A DNA stretch of 5,952 nucleotides from Ignavibacteria bacterium (GCA_011049495.1 DSBF01000429.1:1-5952); one strand, 5' to 3'. Counted from the stretch's first letter, positions 1-5,952 are shown. Translations and numbers: made by a program. The notes: generated from the sequence alone by a model not told the origin.

Positions 1-1797
1 GCTCATGCCGATTATGCAAAGTTCTGGTCTGACAGGGCGGATGAACTACATTGGTTCAAAAAATGGGATAGAGTTATTGATGATTCGAAAACACCTTTTT
101 ACAAATGGTTCACCGGCGCGAAGACTAACATATCATATAATTGTCTTGATGTTCATGTTCAAACACATCGTAGAAATAAAATCGCATTAGTTTGGGAAGG
201 GGAGAACGGCGACTTTGAAGCAATGTCATATTACCGTATGCATCAAGAGACATGTAAGTTTGCCAACATACTGAAAAGTATGGGAGTTGTAAAAGGTGAT
301 CGAGTTACAATTTATATGGGTAGAATTCCCGAGATAATGATCGCAATGTTAGCTTGTGCGCGTATCGGTGCAATACACTCGGTTGTATATGGCGGTTTTT
401 CAGTAGAAGCACTTCATGAACGAATTGAAGATAGTAAATCAAAAGTATTAATTGTTGCCGATGGTGCATATCAACGGGGCAAAATTGTTCCTTTAAAACA
501 AATTGCAGATGAAGCACTGCAGCGAGCAGGCGGTATCGAACATGTTATTGTTGTTAAAAGAACCGGACAAGAAATCAATATGGAATTTGGTCGTGATATG
601 TGGTATCACGAATTAAGACAACTTCCCATCGCAACAAATCAATGTGCATTGGAACAAATGGATTCTGAAGATCCGTTATTTATTTTATATACATCAGGCA
701 CAACCGGCAAACCGAAAGCGATACTTCATACACACGGCGGTTACATGGTCGGTACTTACACTACTCTTAAATATGTATTTGATATTCAAGAACAAGATAG
801 ATATTGGTGTGCTGCCGATCCGGGTTGGATTACAGGTCACAGTTATATCGTTTACGGTCCTTTGTTAAATGGCGCTACATCTTTTATGTATGAAGGCGCT
901 CCCAATTATCCGTATCCAAACCGATGGTGGAAAATGATTGAGAATTACGGAATAAATATTTTATACACTGCACCGACAGCTATTAGGGGTCTAATGCGAT
1001 TCGGTGAAGCGTGGGTTAAACGTCATGATCTTTCTTCTTTAAGATTACTTGGTTCTGTTGGTGAACCGATTAATCCCGAAGCGTGGAAATGGTATCATAA
1101 AGTTGTCGGCAATGAAAAATGTCCGATCATGGATACATGGTGGCAGACCGAAACCGGTATGTTTATGATTACACCGATGCCTTGTGTTCCACTTAAACCC
1201 GGTTCGGGTACTAAACCATTCCCAGGTATTGAAATGGATGTGGTTGATGAAAAAGGTAAATCGGTTAAGCCGAATGAAGAAGGTTATCTCGTAATAAAAA
1301 CTCCGTGGCCAGCAATGATCAGAACGATTTATGGTGATGATCAAAGATACGTTGAGCAATATTGGAGCAAGTATAAAGGAATGTATATGACAGGTGACAG
1401 TGCAAGGAAAGATAAGGACGGTTATTACTGGATAATAGGAAGAGTTGACGATGTGATTAAAGTTTCCGGTTACAGACTCGGTACCGCCGAAATTGAAAGT
1501 GCATTGGTAAGTCACAGTGCTGTTGCCGAAGCTGCGGCAATCGGAGTTCCCCACGAAGTTAAGGGAAATGCAATTTATGCTTATGTAATTTTAAGAGCGG
1601 GTCTGACCGGTAATACTACATTAGCCGAAGAATTAAGGCAGCATGTTTCCCATGAAGTTGGTCCGATTGCTAAACCTGAACAGATAGAGTTTGTTGATTC
1701 ATTACCTAAGACAAGATCGGGAAAAATTATGAGACGTGTTCTTAAAGCAAAAGCTATGGGTGAAGATCCCGGCAACTTATCTACTTTGGAGGACTAA
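1..1797 (+). CDS. acs: Acetyl-CoA synthetase (AMP-forming), 5'-truncated by window edge
   Basis: Cytoplasmic enzyme that activates acetate with ATP to acetyl-AMP and then forms acetyl-CoA. The frame is open from base 1, and the residues before the ATG at 223 (such as FYKWF, ISYNCLD and ALVWEGE) are typical ACS N-terminal sequence, so the start lies upstream; family members run to about 650 residues and 598 are visible. In visible numbering, the P-loop YTSGTTGKPK is at 230-239, WWQTETG (acetate-pocket Trp) at 380-386, YMTGD at 462-466, the hinge and A8 region GRVDDVIKVSGYRLG at 480-494, and PKTRSGKIMRR at 569-579. Lys575 in the last motif is the catalytic lysine that is acetylated to switch the enzyme off in studied homologues. 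GWITGHSY and the overall match favour acetyl-CoA over propionyl-CoA synthetase, though pocket residues alone do not prove substrate. The C-terminus stops at STLED, slightly shorter than enterobacterial Acs. No frameshift is seen. Confidence 0.95.
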   Translation, partial: AHADYAKFWSDRADELHWFKKWDRVIDDSKTPFYKWFTGAKTNISYNCLDVHVQTHRRNKIALVWEGENGDFEAMSYYRMHQETCKFANILKSMGVVKGDRVTIYMGRIPEIMIAMLACARIGAIHSVVYGGFSVEALHERIEDSKSKVLIVADGAYQRGKIVPLKQIADEALQRAGGIEHVIVVKRTGQEINMEFGRDMWYHELRQLPIATNQCALEQMDSEDPLFILYTSGTTGKPKAILHTHGGYMVGTYTTLKYVFDIQEQDRYWCAADPGWITGHSYIVYGPLLNGATSFMYEGAPNYPYPNRWWKMIENYGINILYTAPTAIRGLMRFGEAWVKRHDLSSLRLLGSVGEPINPEAWKWYHKVVGNEKCPIMDTWWQTETGMFMITPMPCVPLKPGSGTKPFPGIEMDVVDEKGKSVKPNEEGYLVIKTPWPAMIRTIYGDDQRYVEQYWSKYKGMYMTGDSARKDKDGYYWIIGRVDDVIKVSGYRLGTAEIESALVSHSAVAEAAAIGVPHEVKGNAIYAYVILRAGLTGNTTLAEELRQHVSHEVGPIAKPEQIEFVDSLPKTRSGKIMRRVLKAKAMGEDPGNLSTLED

Positions 1798-1824
1798 AAA
1801 ATTTTACTCAATATTAATTACTAA

Positions 1825-1957
1825 CTCACCTTACGCAAAGATGTTATTACCTTAAAGGTTACTGTTTTCAGACCTTTCAGGCAACTTAATTTTAGCCAAT
1901 TAATGCAACATTGAAGGTTAAAAACAAGCAACCTTCAATGTTTGTGCGTAAGGTGAC
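1825..1957. mobile_element. MITE-like palindromic element with 7-bp target-site duplication
   Basis: The left end CTCACCTTACGCA (1825-1837) and right end TGCGTAAGGTGAC (1945-1957) are inverted repeats matching at 12 of 13 positions. The exact 7-mer TTACTAA abuts both ends (1818-1824 and 1958-1964), as expected of a target-site duplication. Because TTACTAA is nearly its own reverse complement, the inverted repeat also extends outward to 1816-1966 with 20 of 22 positions paired. The interior has no coding potential but can fold into three hairpins: 1854-1859 with 1872-1877, 1886-1891 with 1898-1903 (plus GCA/TGC at 1881-1883 and 1904-1906), and 1907-1919 with 1930-1942. A non-autonomous transposable element is the best reading. 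A structured RNA or a bidirectional terminator downstream of acs are alternatives. The parental transposase family is not recognised. Confidence 0.6.
1907..1942. repeat. Perfect 13-bp hairpin inside the palindromic element
   Basis: AACATTGAAGGTT (1907-1919) pairs perfectly with AACCTTCAATGTT (1930-1942) around a 10-base A-rich loop. It is the strongest simple stem in the window. It lacks a T-run directly after the right arm, so it is not a classical intrinsic terminator, although it could still slow or end transcription from acs or protect the 3' end of its mRNA. Confidence 0.7.
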
Positions 1958-1961
1958 TTAC

Positions 1962-2055
1962 TAATTCTTAACTTCTTAACATATTTGATGGGGAAAATAT
2001 TCTAAGAAAAAATCCCGTAGGGATTTAATTATTGTAAAAAAATAAACCGACCACC
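1962..2055. repeat. Intergenic repeat unit, copy A, with CCCGTAGGG hairpin
   Basis: This stretch recurs at 2361-2455, starting 399 bases further on, with roughly 80-85% identity by eye. It contains the hairpin AAATCCC-GTA-GGGATTT (2010-2026; 7-bp stem, 3-base loop) followed by the tail TTAATTATTGTAAAAAAA and a C/A-rich end (ACCGACCACC). No reading frame is present. It is one of several hairpin units spread across this intergenic region. It starts within the duplicated 7-mer that borders the palindromic element. Confidence 0.75.
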
Positions 2056-2064
2056 CTGCATAAA

Positions 2065-2200
2065 GAGGCTGTCTTAAAAGTATATTTCAAATAAAAAAAT
2101 TGTGGAAATCTCGCCAGAGTTCGGCGTAGCCTGACGACAGTCCAAATCTGCGGCATCAGCGTTCCATTATTAAATTAAACTTTACTTTTGATACAACCCC
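2065..2200. mobile_element. Insertion-sequence remnant or MITE with IS1182-like ends
   Basis: The left end (2063-2082, containing GAGGCTGTCTTAAAAGTA) and the reverse complement of the right end (2183-2202) match at 16 of 20 positions. GAGGCTGTCT followed by an A-run and AGT resembles termini I associate with IS1182-type elements of Bacteroidota; that family call is from memory and tentative. Only about 136 bases lie between the outer ends, so no transposase is encoded. The core 2109-2163 is clearly richer in G+C than its surroundings, consistent with a foreign or deleted interior. Its reverse strand is open for about 20 codons (roughly 2094-2155) without a credible start, perhaps a transposase fragment. 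No target-site duplication is evident. Confidence 0.5.
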
Positions 2201-2225
2201 TTCATTATTGTAAAAAAACCAACCA
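2201..2225. repeat. Partial repeat unit lacking its hairpin
   Basis: TTCATTATTGTAAAAAAACC and the following AACCA match the tails of the units at 2010-2055 and 2408-2455. The hairpin that precedes this tail in those copies is missing; the right end of the insertion-sequence-like remnant sits in its place. This suggests that insertion or a later deletion removed the hairpin. Confidence 0.55.
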
Positions 2226-2284
2226 CTCAATAATGCAGCATTTACAAAGAAATATTTATTATGGGGTCTAATTATTTACAATAA

Positions 2285-2306
2285 TAAAACTTCTGATGGA
2301 GTTTTA
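2285..2306. repeat. Diverged hairpin unit with AGTTTTA stem
   Basis: TAAAACT (2285-2291) pairs with AGTTTTA (2300-2306) around the loop TCTGATGG. The tail TTTTGAGTATGAT is loosely like the tails following the GTA-loop hairpins. I take it as a diverged member of the same kind of unit, with limited confidence. It is not a clear terminator: the T-rich tail would fit a weak one on the + strand, but no gene ends nearby. Confidence 0.4.
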
Positions 2307-2360
2307 TTTTTGAGTATGATTGTTCCAGAAAGCTATATCATGAAACTCACTATTCATTAT

Positions 2361-2455
2361 TAATTGCTAATTTCTTAACATATTTAGTGGGGGAATTATT
2401 CTAAGAAAAATCCCGTAGGGATTTCATTATTGTAAAAAAAATTAAACAACCAACC
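2361..2455. repeat. Intergenic repeat unit, copy B, with CCCGTAGGG hairpin
   Basis: Second copy of the 1962-2055 repeat, in the same orientation. The hairpin AAATCCC-GTA-GGGATTT is at 2408-2424 with an identical stem and loop, followed by TTCATTATTGTAAAAAAAA and a C/A-rich end (ACAACCAACC). Differences from copy A are scattered substitutions and small indels in A-runs, so the duplication is not very recent or the copies arrived independently. Confidence 0.75.
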
Positions 2456-2461
2456 TTCTTA

Positions 2462-2478
2462 AAACACCGTAGGTGTTT
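2462..2478. repeat. Hairpin unit with covarying stem (ACACC-GTA-GGTGT)
   Basis: AAACACC (2462-2468) and GGTGTTT (2472-2478) form a 7-bp stem around the loop GTA. The loop and geometry equal those of the hairpins at 2010 and 2408, but the stem differs (CACC in place of TCCC) with pairing kept on both sides. The tail TTCATTAGTAGTGA resembles the TTCATTATTGTA tail of the other units. It lies about 120 bases before the receptor gene. Confidence 0.6.
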
Positions 2479-2480
2479 CA

Positions 2481-2595
2481 TTAGTAGTGATCGAATGACA
2501 ACCTATAATAAAACAGAAAAAAATATTTTATAAAAAATATATCTATTTTTATAAGTGCAAACTTGATGAAGATATTTTTGTAGGATAAATACTTA
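2481..2595 (+). promoter_or_regulatory. A+T-rich leader and probable promoter region of the receptor operon
   Basis: The stretch before the receptor gene is very A+T-rich. Two candidate elements are visible: TATAAT at 2504-2509, a perfect sigma-70 -10 box but with a poor -35 (TTAGTA at 2481-2486, 17-base spacing), and TATTTTTG at 2573-2580, which fits the Bacteroidota -7 pattern TAnnTTTG but has no clear -33 TTG at the usual distance and would leave a leader of only about ten bases. An all-A/T stem (2523-2529 with 2534-2540) lies between them. No operator or riboswitch is recognised. The Shine-Dalgarno of the receptor gene is weak (AGGA at 2582-2585). Confidence 0.3.
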
Positions 2596-4851
2596 ATGAT
2601 AATTCCTTTTCGAGATTTCTACTTTATTAGTAAGATAAAGATATTAATATCAGCCATACTATTTTTTACATCTCTTCATTATTCCCAACAGTGGGGCAGT
2701 TTAAGAGGATTCGTAACAGACTCAACCAGCGGCGAAGCATTACTTACATGCAATGTATATTTAGATGAATTGGAAATCGGTTCTTCAACAGATCAGAGAG
2801 GTTATTACTTCATAAATAAAATTCCCGCTAATAAAAATTATACTGTTACTTTTTCTTATATCGGGTATAAGTCCAAAACAATAAATGTTCGTATTACTCC
2901 GAATAAAATAACTGAATTGAATGTTCAATTAGTTCCATCCAGTCTTGAATTCCAAGAAGTAGAAAAAATCGGTCAAAGAATTACCAAGCAAGATCAATTT
3001 AATATTGGCATCGAAAGAATAACGTTAAAAGATATTTACTCGAAACCGCAGACCGTAGAAGCTGATGTACTTCGTTTATTAAAGACTATCCCGGGTGTTA
3101 CGTCAACGGGAGATATTTCGGCGAAGTATTATGTGCGGGGCGGGACTGGTGATCAAAATTTGGTTAAACTGAACGGTGTTTCTCTTTATAATCCGTTTCA
3201 TGCACTCGGTCTGTTTAGTGTTGTTGATGCCGATATGGTAAACAGTATTGAATTTCATAAAGGTGAATTCCCGGCAAAGTACGGCGGAAGAATTTCTTCA
3301 ATAATGAAAGTAGCAACAAAAGACGGTAACAGGAACAAATTCAGCAGTACGGCATCAGCAAATTTAATGACCGGTAAATTATTAATCGAAGGTCCGTATA
3401 AATTCGGCTCGTTTATTTTAACCGGCAGGAAAAGTTATTCTACTTCCATACTGAAAAAATTTCTTAATGACGATGATGTACCTATAGATTTTTATGATTT
3501 CTCGTTCAAAGCAAATTATACCGATCAGAATTTTTTAAAGAACGGAAGATTTACAGTTTTTGGTTTCTTCAGCGGTGATAATTTTGACGATCCGAAACCG
3601 CGCTCAGATGATTTTAAGTGGGGGAACGATTTACTTAGTTTTGAATGGATACAGATTTATGATAAACCATTCTTTTCTCGCTTTCAATTTAGTTACAGTA
3701 ATTTCAAAGGGGAAATTATTCCTAACGATACCGATGTAAAACCGCGGTTTAATAGTCTTAAAGATTTTACTTTCGATGCCGAGTTTTCTCTTGTCCGCGA
3801 AAATAAAGACCAATTTACAGTAGGACTTGAATTCAAAACGGTTAAAACAGAATTGGAACAGGAAAATGAAAATTCTTCGTTAATTAAGTTAAGTGATTTC
3901 GGCGGCAGCTATGTTCTGTATTCTAATTACGAACTACTTCAATTTGATGATTTCGGTATTGATGCCGGATTAAGAATGTATATGACCGGACTAAGCTTAA
4001 AAGGAGGCTTCTCTATTGAACCGAGAGTTAAGGGTTTCTACCAGCTATCGAAAACTCTTATCTTAAAAGCTTCTGCCGGAAGTTATAGACAGGAAATTGC
4101 AACTATAACTGATGAGAATGAAGTTATTTCTTTGTTCGACCCATGGACTATATACCCCGATTATTTAGAAGCAACAAAATCTATTAACTTATCATTCGGC
4201 GTAGAATATTTTTATCTCCCTTCCTCAAGTATTTCCGTGGAAGTTTATTACAGGAAAATTAAAAATCTTGCACTTATAAATGAAAAGAAAATATTCCCCG
4301 ATGATCCTGCTTTGATTAACGGTGACGGAAGAGCATACGGTATTGAAAATTCACTAACGTTCGAGACAACCCGGTTTAGTTTTAATGCTTCATATACACT
4401 TAGCTGGGCATTCAAAAAAATAGATGATTTTGAATACTCGCCTAAATATGATTCAAGACATAATGTTAATTTAGCATTCAATTACATATTGGGAGATAAC
4501 TGGGAAGCGGGCATTTCGTGGGTATACAATTCGGGATTCCCGTTTACACCTCTCCGCGGTTATTTTGATAGGTATGAACTATCAGACTTTTTCGATTACG
4601 ATCCTGCATTCGATAGGTATTCAATCTACACAATTTTGGGAGAGAGAAACGTTAAGAGAATGCCGGATTATCATAGATTGGATATTGCTCTTTCCAAAAT
4701 CATCAATTTTGATTTTGCTACATTAGAATTATCTGCGAGCATTATTAATGTCTATGATAGAAAGAATCTTTTCTATTTCAAACGTGATACCGGAGAAAAA
4801 GTTAATATGCTTCCGTTTTTACCGACGGCATCTATAAAGGTGAAATTTTGA
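2596..4851 (+). CDS. TonB-dependent receptor-like outer-membrane protein with CarboxypepD_reg-like domain
   Basis: Predicted outer-membrane beta-barrel transporter driven by TonB-ExbBD; substrate unknown. The start ATG is the first in the open frame (an in-frame TAG lies at 2581-2583) and gives a signal peptide: lysines 13 and 15, hydrophobic core 16-27, cleavage near 30. Residues 34-116 form a carboxypeptidase-regulatory-like domain (GSLRGFVTDSTSGEAL to LNVQLVPSS) common in Bacteroidota receptors. The plug is about 140-245, with DVLRLLKTIPGV (157-168), YYVRGGTGDQNLVKLNG (178-194) and EFHKGEFPAKYGGRISS (219-235). The remainder is barrel, with alternating aromatic strands, NVYDRKNLFYF near the end, and a terminal phenylalanine (F751) typical of barrel proteins recognised for assembly. 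At 751 residues it is smaller than SusC proteins (about 1000) and is not SusC-like in partner. No clear TonB box is seen. It is followed by, and overlaps, a probable DUF4249 lipoprotein gene. Confidence 0.88.
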   Translation: MIIPFRDFYFISKIKILISAILFFTSLHYSQQWGSLRGFVTDSTSGEALLTCNVYLDELEIGSSTDQRGYYFINKIPANKNYTVTFSYIGYKSKTINVRITPNKITELNVQLVPSSLEFQEVEKIGQRITKQDQFNIGIERITLKDIYSKPQTVEADVLRLLKTIPGVTSTGDISAKYYVRGGTGDQNLVKLNGVSLYNPFHALGLFSVVDADMVNSIEFHKGEFPAKYGGRISSIMKVATKDGNRNKFSSTASANLMTGKLLIEGPYKFGSFILTGRKSYSTSILKKFLNDDDVPIDFYDFSFKANYTDQNFLKNGRFTVFGFFSGDNFDDPKPRSDDFKWGNDLLSFEWIQIYDKPFFSRFQFSYSNFKGEIIPNDTDVKPRFNSLKDFTFDAEFSLVRENKDQFTVGLEFKTVKTELEQENENSSLIKLSDFGGSYVLYSNYELLQFDDFGIDAGLRMYMTGLSLKGGFSIEPRVKGFYQLSKTLILKASAGSYRQEIATITDENEVISLFDPWTIYPDYLEATKSINLSFGVEYFYLPSSSISVEVYYRKIKNLALINEKKIFPDDPALINGDGRAYGIENSLTFETTRFSFNASYTLSWAFKKIDDFEYSPKYDSRHNVNLAFNYILGDNWEAGISWVYNSGFPFTPLRGYFDRYELSDFFDYDPAFDRYSIYTILGERNVKRMPDYHRLDIALSKIINFDFATLELSASIINVYDRKNLFYFKRDTGEKVNMLPFLPTASIKVKF
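4836..4843 (+). promoter_or_regulatory. Ribosome binding site fixing a TTG start
   Basis: AAAGGTGA lies inside the 3' end of the receptor gene, five bases upstream of TTG at 4848. It is the best Shine-Dalgarno match near any start in the window. It supports TTG as the initiator of the downstream gene, whose first residues (MKKYLIYIL) form a normal signal peptide. The receptor stop TGA at 4849-4851 overlaps the start as TTGA, suggesting translational coupling. Confidence 0.7.
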
Positions 4852-5819
4852 AAAAATATTTAATCTATATCCTGGCTGTTTCTTCTTTACTGTTTTTCAA
4901 TACATGCGAAGAGAATTTTAGCCCGAAGGACGAATTACTCGAAGCATATATTTTAAATAGTATAATTCGAGTAAACGATGATTTTCAATTCGCATCAATT
5001 CACAAAACATTCGATGTGCAAGGTTTTAATCCAGAAAGTGATTCGCTCAATCCTTTTGTTGACGGTGCAGATATAACTTTAACTTATCGTGGTGAAGAAT
5101 ATAAATTTAAAGATACTGTACTAACCCCGTTACATGAACAACGGTTTGACGGTCCTTTGAAATATTATTATCTGAAAAACTTTAAACCAATACGCGATCA
5201 GGAAGATATAATTATTAAAGCTGTTTTACCCGACGGGAAAATTCTAAAAGCTGCTGCAAGAGTTCCAATTTTATTTGAGATTGACAGAGGGCAGTCCGAT
5301 CAAATTATACCATCTGATTTTCATCCCGATTTTATAAGTGTACATTGGTTTCCGCGGAGTAAAGTTTATTTTCAATACTATAAATTTAGATTAAGAATTA
5401 AATACGAAATTCATTCGGATAATGAATCAGTAATAAATTATGTGGAAGTACCGATAAAAAAATCAAATGCATCCGAAGATAATTCGATATATCCTTCACT
5501 TACAAAACAGATAAGTACAAGTTATCCATTGGAATTATTTGAAGAGACAATGAAAAAAATTGGAGATGATATTACGGATAAGAAAAATATTTTCATCACA
5601 AACAAAGCAGAGTTTGAAATTGTAGCATTAGACCCAAACCTTGCAGCGTACTATTTTGCCGGAGTTACGCAAAATATCTATTCGGTTAGATTTGATCAGA
5701 CTTTATTCAGTAATGTTGAAGGGGGATTCGGAATTGTTGGTGCAATGATGGAAAGAAAATTTACTATTAGTATTTCGGATTCATTCATTAGACGTTTCGG
5801 TTATAGTGTAAAGAACTAG
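4848..5819 (+). CDS. Probable outer-membrane lipoprotein, DUF4249-like, partner of the receptor
   Basis: A 323-residue secreted protein whose function is not established. The signal sequence MKKYLIYILAVSSLLFFNTC ends in Cys20 followed by Glu-Glu, as in many Bacteroidota lipoproteins; the lipobox (FNTC) is loose, so lipidation is probable rather than certain, and the acidic residues after the Cys could favour surface export. The remainder looks beta-rich. The pattern VDGADITLTYRGEEY (71-85), then YYYLKNFKPIRDQEDIIIKAVLPDGKILKAAARVP (106-140), fits the DUF4249 family, which is typically encoded next to TonB-dependent receptors. The TTG start is chosen because of the Shine-Dalgarno sequence five bases upstream and the fit of the signal peptide. 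The gene overlaps the receptor stop by 4 bases. A surface-exposed substrate-binding or plug-interacting role is inferred from context only. The gene is complete, with stop TAG at 5817. Confidence 0.75.
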   Translation: MKKYLIYILAVSSLLFFNTCEENFSPKDELLEAYILNSIIRVNDDFQFASIHKTFDVQGFNPESDSLNPFVDGADITLTYRGEEYKFKDTVLTPLHEQRFDGPLKYYYLKNFKPIRDQEDIIIKAVLPDGKILKAAARVPILFEIDRGQSDQIIPSDFHPDFISVHWFPRSKVYFQYYKFRLRIKYEIHSDNESVINYVEVPIKKSNASEDNSIYPSLTKQISTSYPLELFEETMKKIGDDITDKKNIFITNKAEFEIVALDPNLAAYYFAGVTQNIYSVRFDQTLFSNVEGGFGIVGAMMERKFTISISDSFIRRFGYSVKN

Positions 5820-5890
5820 GATCAGAGGATTTTAGGTGGGAAAATTTTGTAAAACTAGTTTTTAAAGAACTCTATAACAAATTTGGGATA

Positions 5891-5939
5891 AACCTTCGAG
5901 GTAAGGATATGCGCTTTATGTAGTTTTTCCTCGAAGGTT
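5891..5939. repeat. 11-bp perfect inverted repeat downstream of the receptor operon
   Basis: AACCTTCGAGG (5891-5901) pairs with CCTCGAAGGTT (5929-5939) around a 27-base loop. It lies 71 bases after the lipoprotein stop. No T-run follows either arm, so a classical intrinsic terminator is not supported. The AACCTTC/GAAGGTT core also occurs in the hairpin at 1907-1942, though with the arms in reversed order, hinting at a common class of intergenic palindromes. The rest of 5820-5952 shows no gene or other recognisable signal before the window ends. Confidence 0.6.
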
Positions 5940-5952
5940 GCTAAGATGGCTA

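Noticed and set aside
5..190. 61-codon + strand reading frame
   Set aside because: It overlaps the acs coding frame in another phase and has no protein-like features.
1045..1554. 169-codon reverse-strand reading frame
   Set aside because: It is fully antisense to the conserved core of acs, with no recognisable domain; an open-frame shadow.
223..1797. Acs starting at the ATG at 223
   Set aside because: The same frame is open back to base 1 and encodes recognisable ACS N-terminal sequence, so 223 is an internal methionine.
1907..1942. Classical intrinsic terminator of acs
   Set aside because: The stem is strong, but the right arm is followed by TTGTGCGTAAGG rather than a T-run, and it sits inside a larger palindromic element more than 100 bases after the stop.
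1962..2478. CRISPR array
   Set aside because: Repeat units are unevenly spaced, vary in stem sequence, and are separated by other repeats rather than uniform spacers; no cas gene is present.
2497..2535. 12-codon ATG frame upstream of the receptor gene as a leader peptide
   Set aside because: It is short, A/T-biased, and has no Shine-Dalgarno or attenuator structure, so it is not distinguishable from chance.
3631..4481. Short reverse-strand frames inside the receptor gene (3631-3813, 4248-4481)
   Set aside because: Both are antisense to the beta-barrel coding sequence and lack recognisable domains or independent support.
5891..5939. Intrinsic terminator of the receptor operon
   Set aside because: No T-run follows the right arm on the + strand, and none follows in the reverse direction; the only T-run lies in the loop.

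Overview
The window is A+T-rich DNA of the Bacteroidota/Ignavibacteriota (FCB) type. I infer this from the pair made of an outer-membrane TonB-dependent receptor with an N-terminal carboxypeptidase-regulatory-like domain followed by a DUF4249-like lipoprotein, from the Ignavibacteria-like style of the receptor sequence, and from repeat-rich intergenic DNA. The exact lineage is an inference; no taxonomic marker gene is present.

Region 1-1797 holds the 3' 598 codons of an acetyl-CoA synthetase gene (acs). Its reading frame is open from the first base, so the true start lies left of the window, and the internal ATG at 223 is not the start. All adenylation motifs and the regulatory lysine are intact.

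Region 1798-2595 (about 800 bases) has no credible gene but is dense in repeats. It contains a 133-bp palindromic element (1825-1957) bracketed by an exact 7-bp direct repeat TTACTAA and containing three internal hairpins. It also contains small hairpin repeat units with loop GTA and differing but still paired stems (2010-2026, 2408-2424, 2462-2478), a more diverged hairpin at 2285-2306, and a hairpin-less unit tail at 2201-2225. Two of the units lie in a longer direct repeat (1962-2055 and 2361-2455). Between them sits a roughly 136-bp remnant with imperfect terminal inverted repeats (2065-2200) that resemble IS1182-type ends. The last 100 bases are very A+T-rich and probably carry the promoter of the next operon.

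Region 2596-5819 is a two-gene operon on the + strand. It encodes a 751-residue TonB-dependent-receptor-like outer-membrane protein and a 323-residue probable lipoprotein of the DUF4249 type. The genes overlap by 4 bases (TTGA); the second starts with TTG behind a strong Shine-Dalgarno sequence. The two proteins probably act together at the outer membrane, but the substrate cannot be read from the sequence. Region 5820-5952 is noncoding and holds an 11-bp perfect inverted repeat. I found no evidence for a wholly new system; the most interesting material is the repeat cluster and the receptor/lipoprotein pair.
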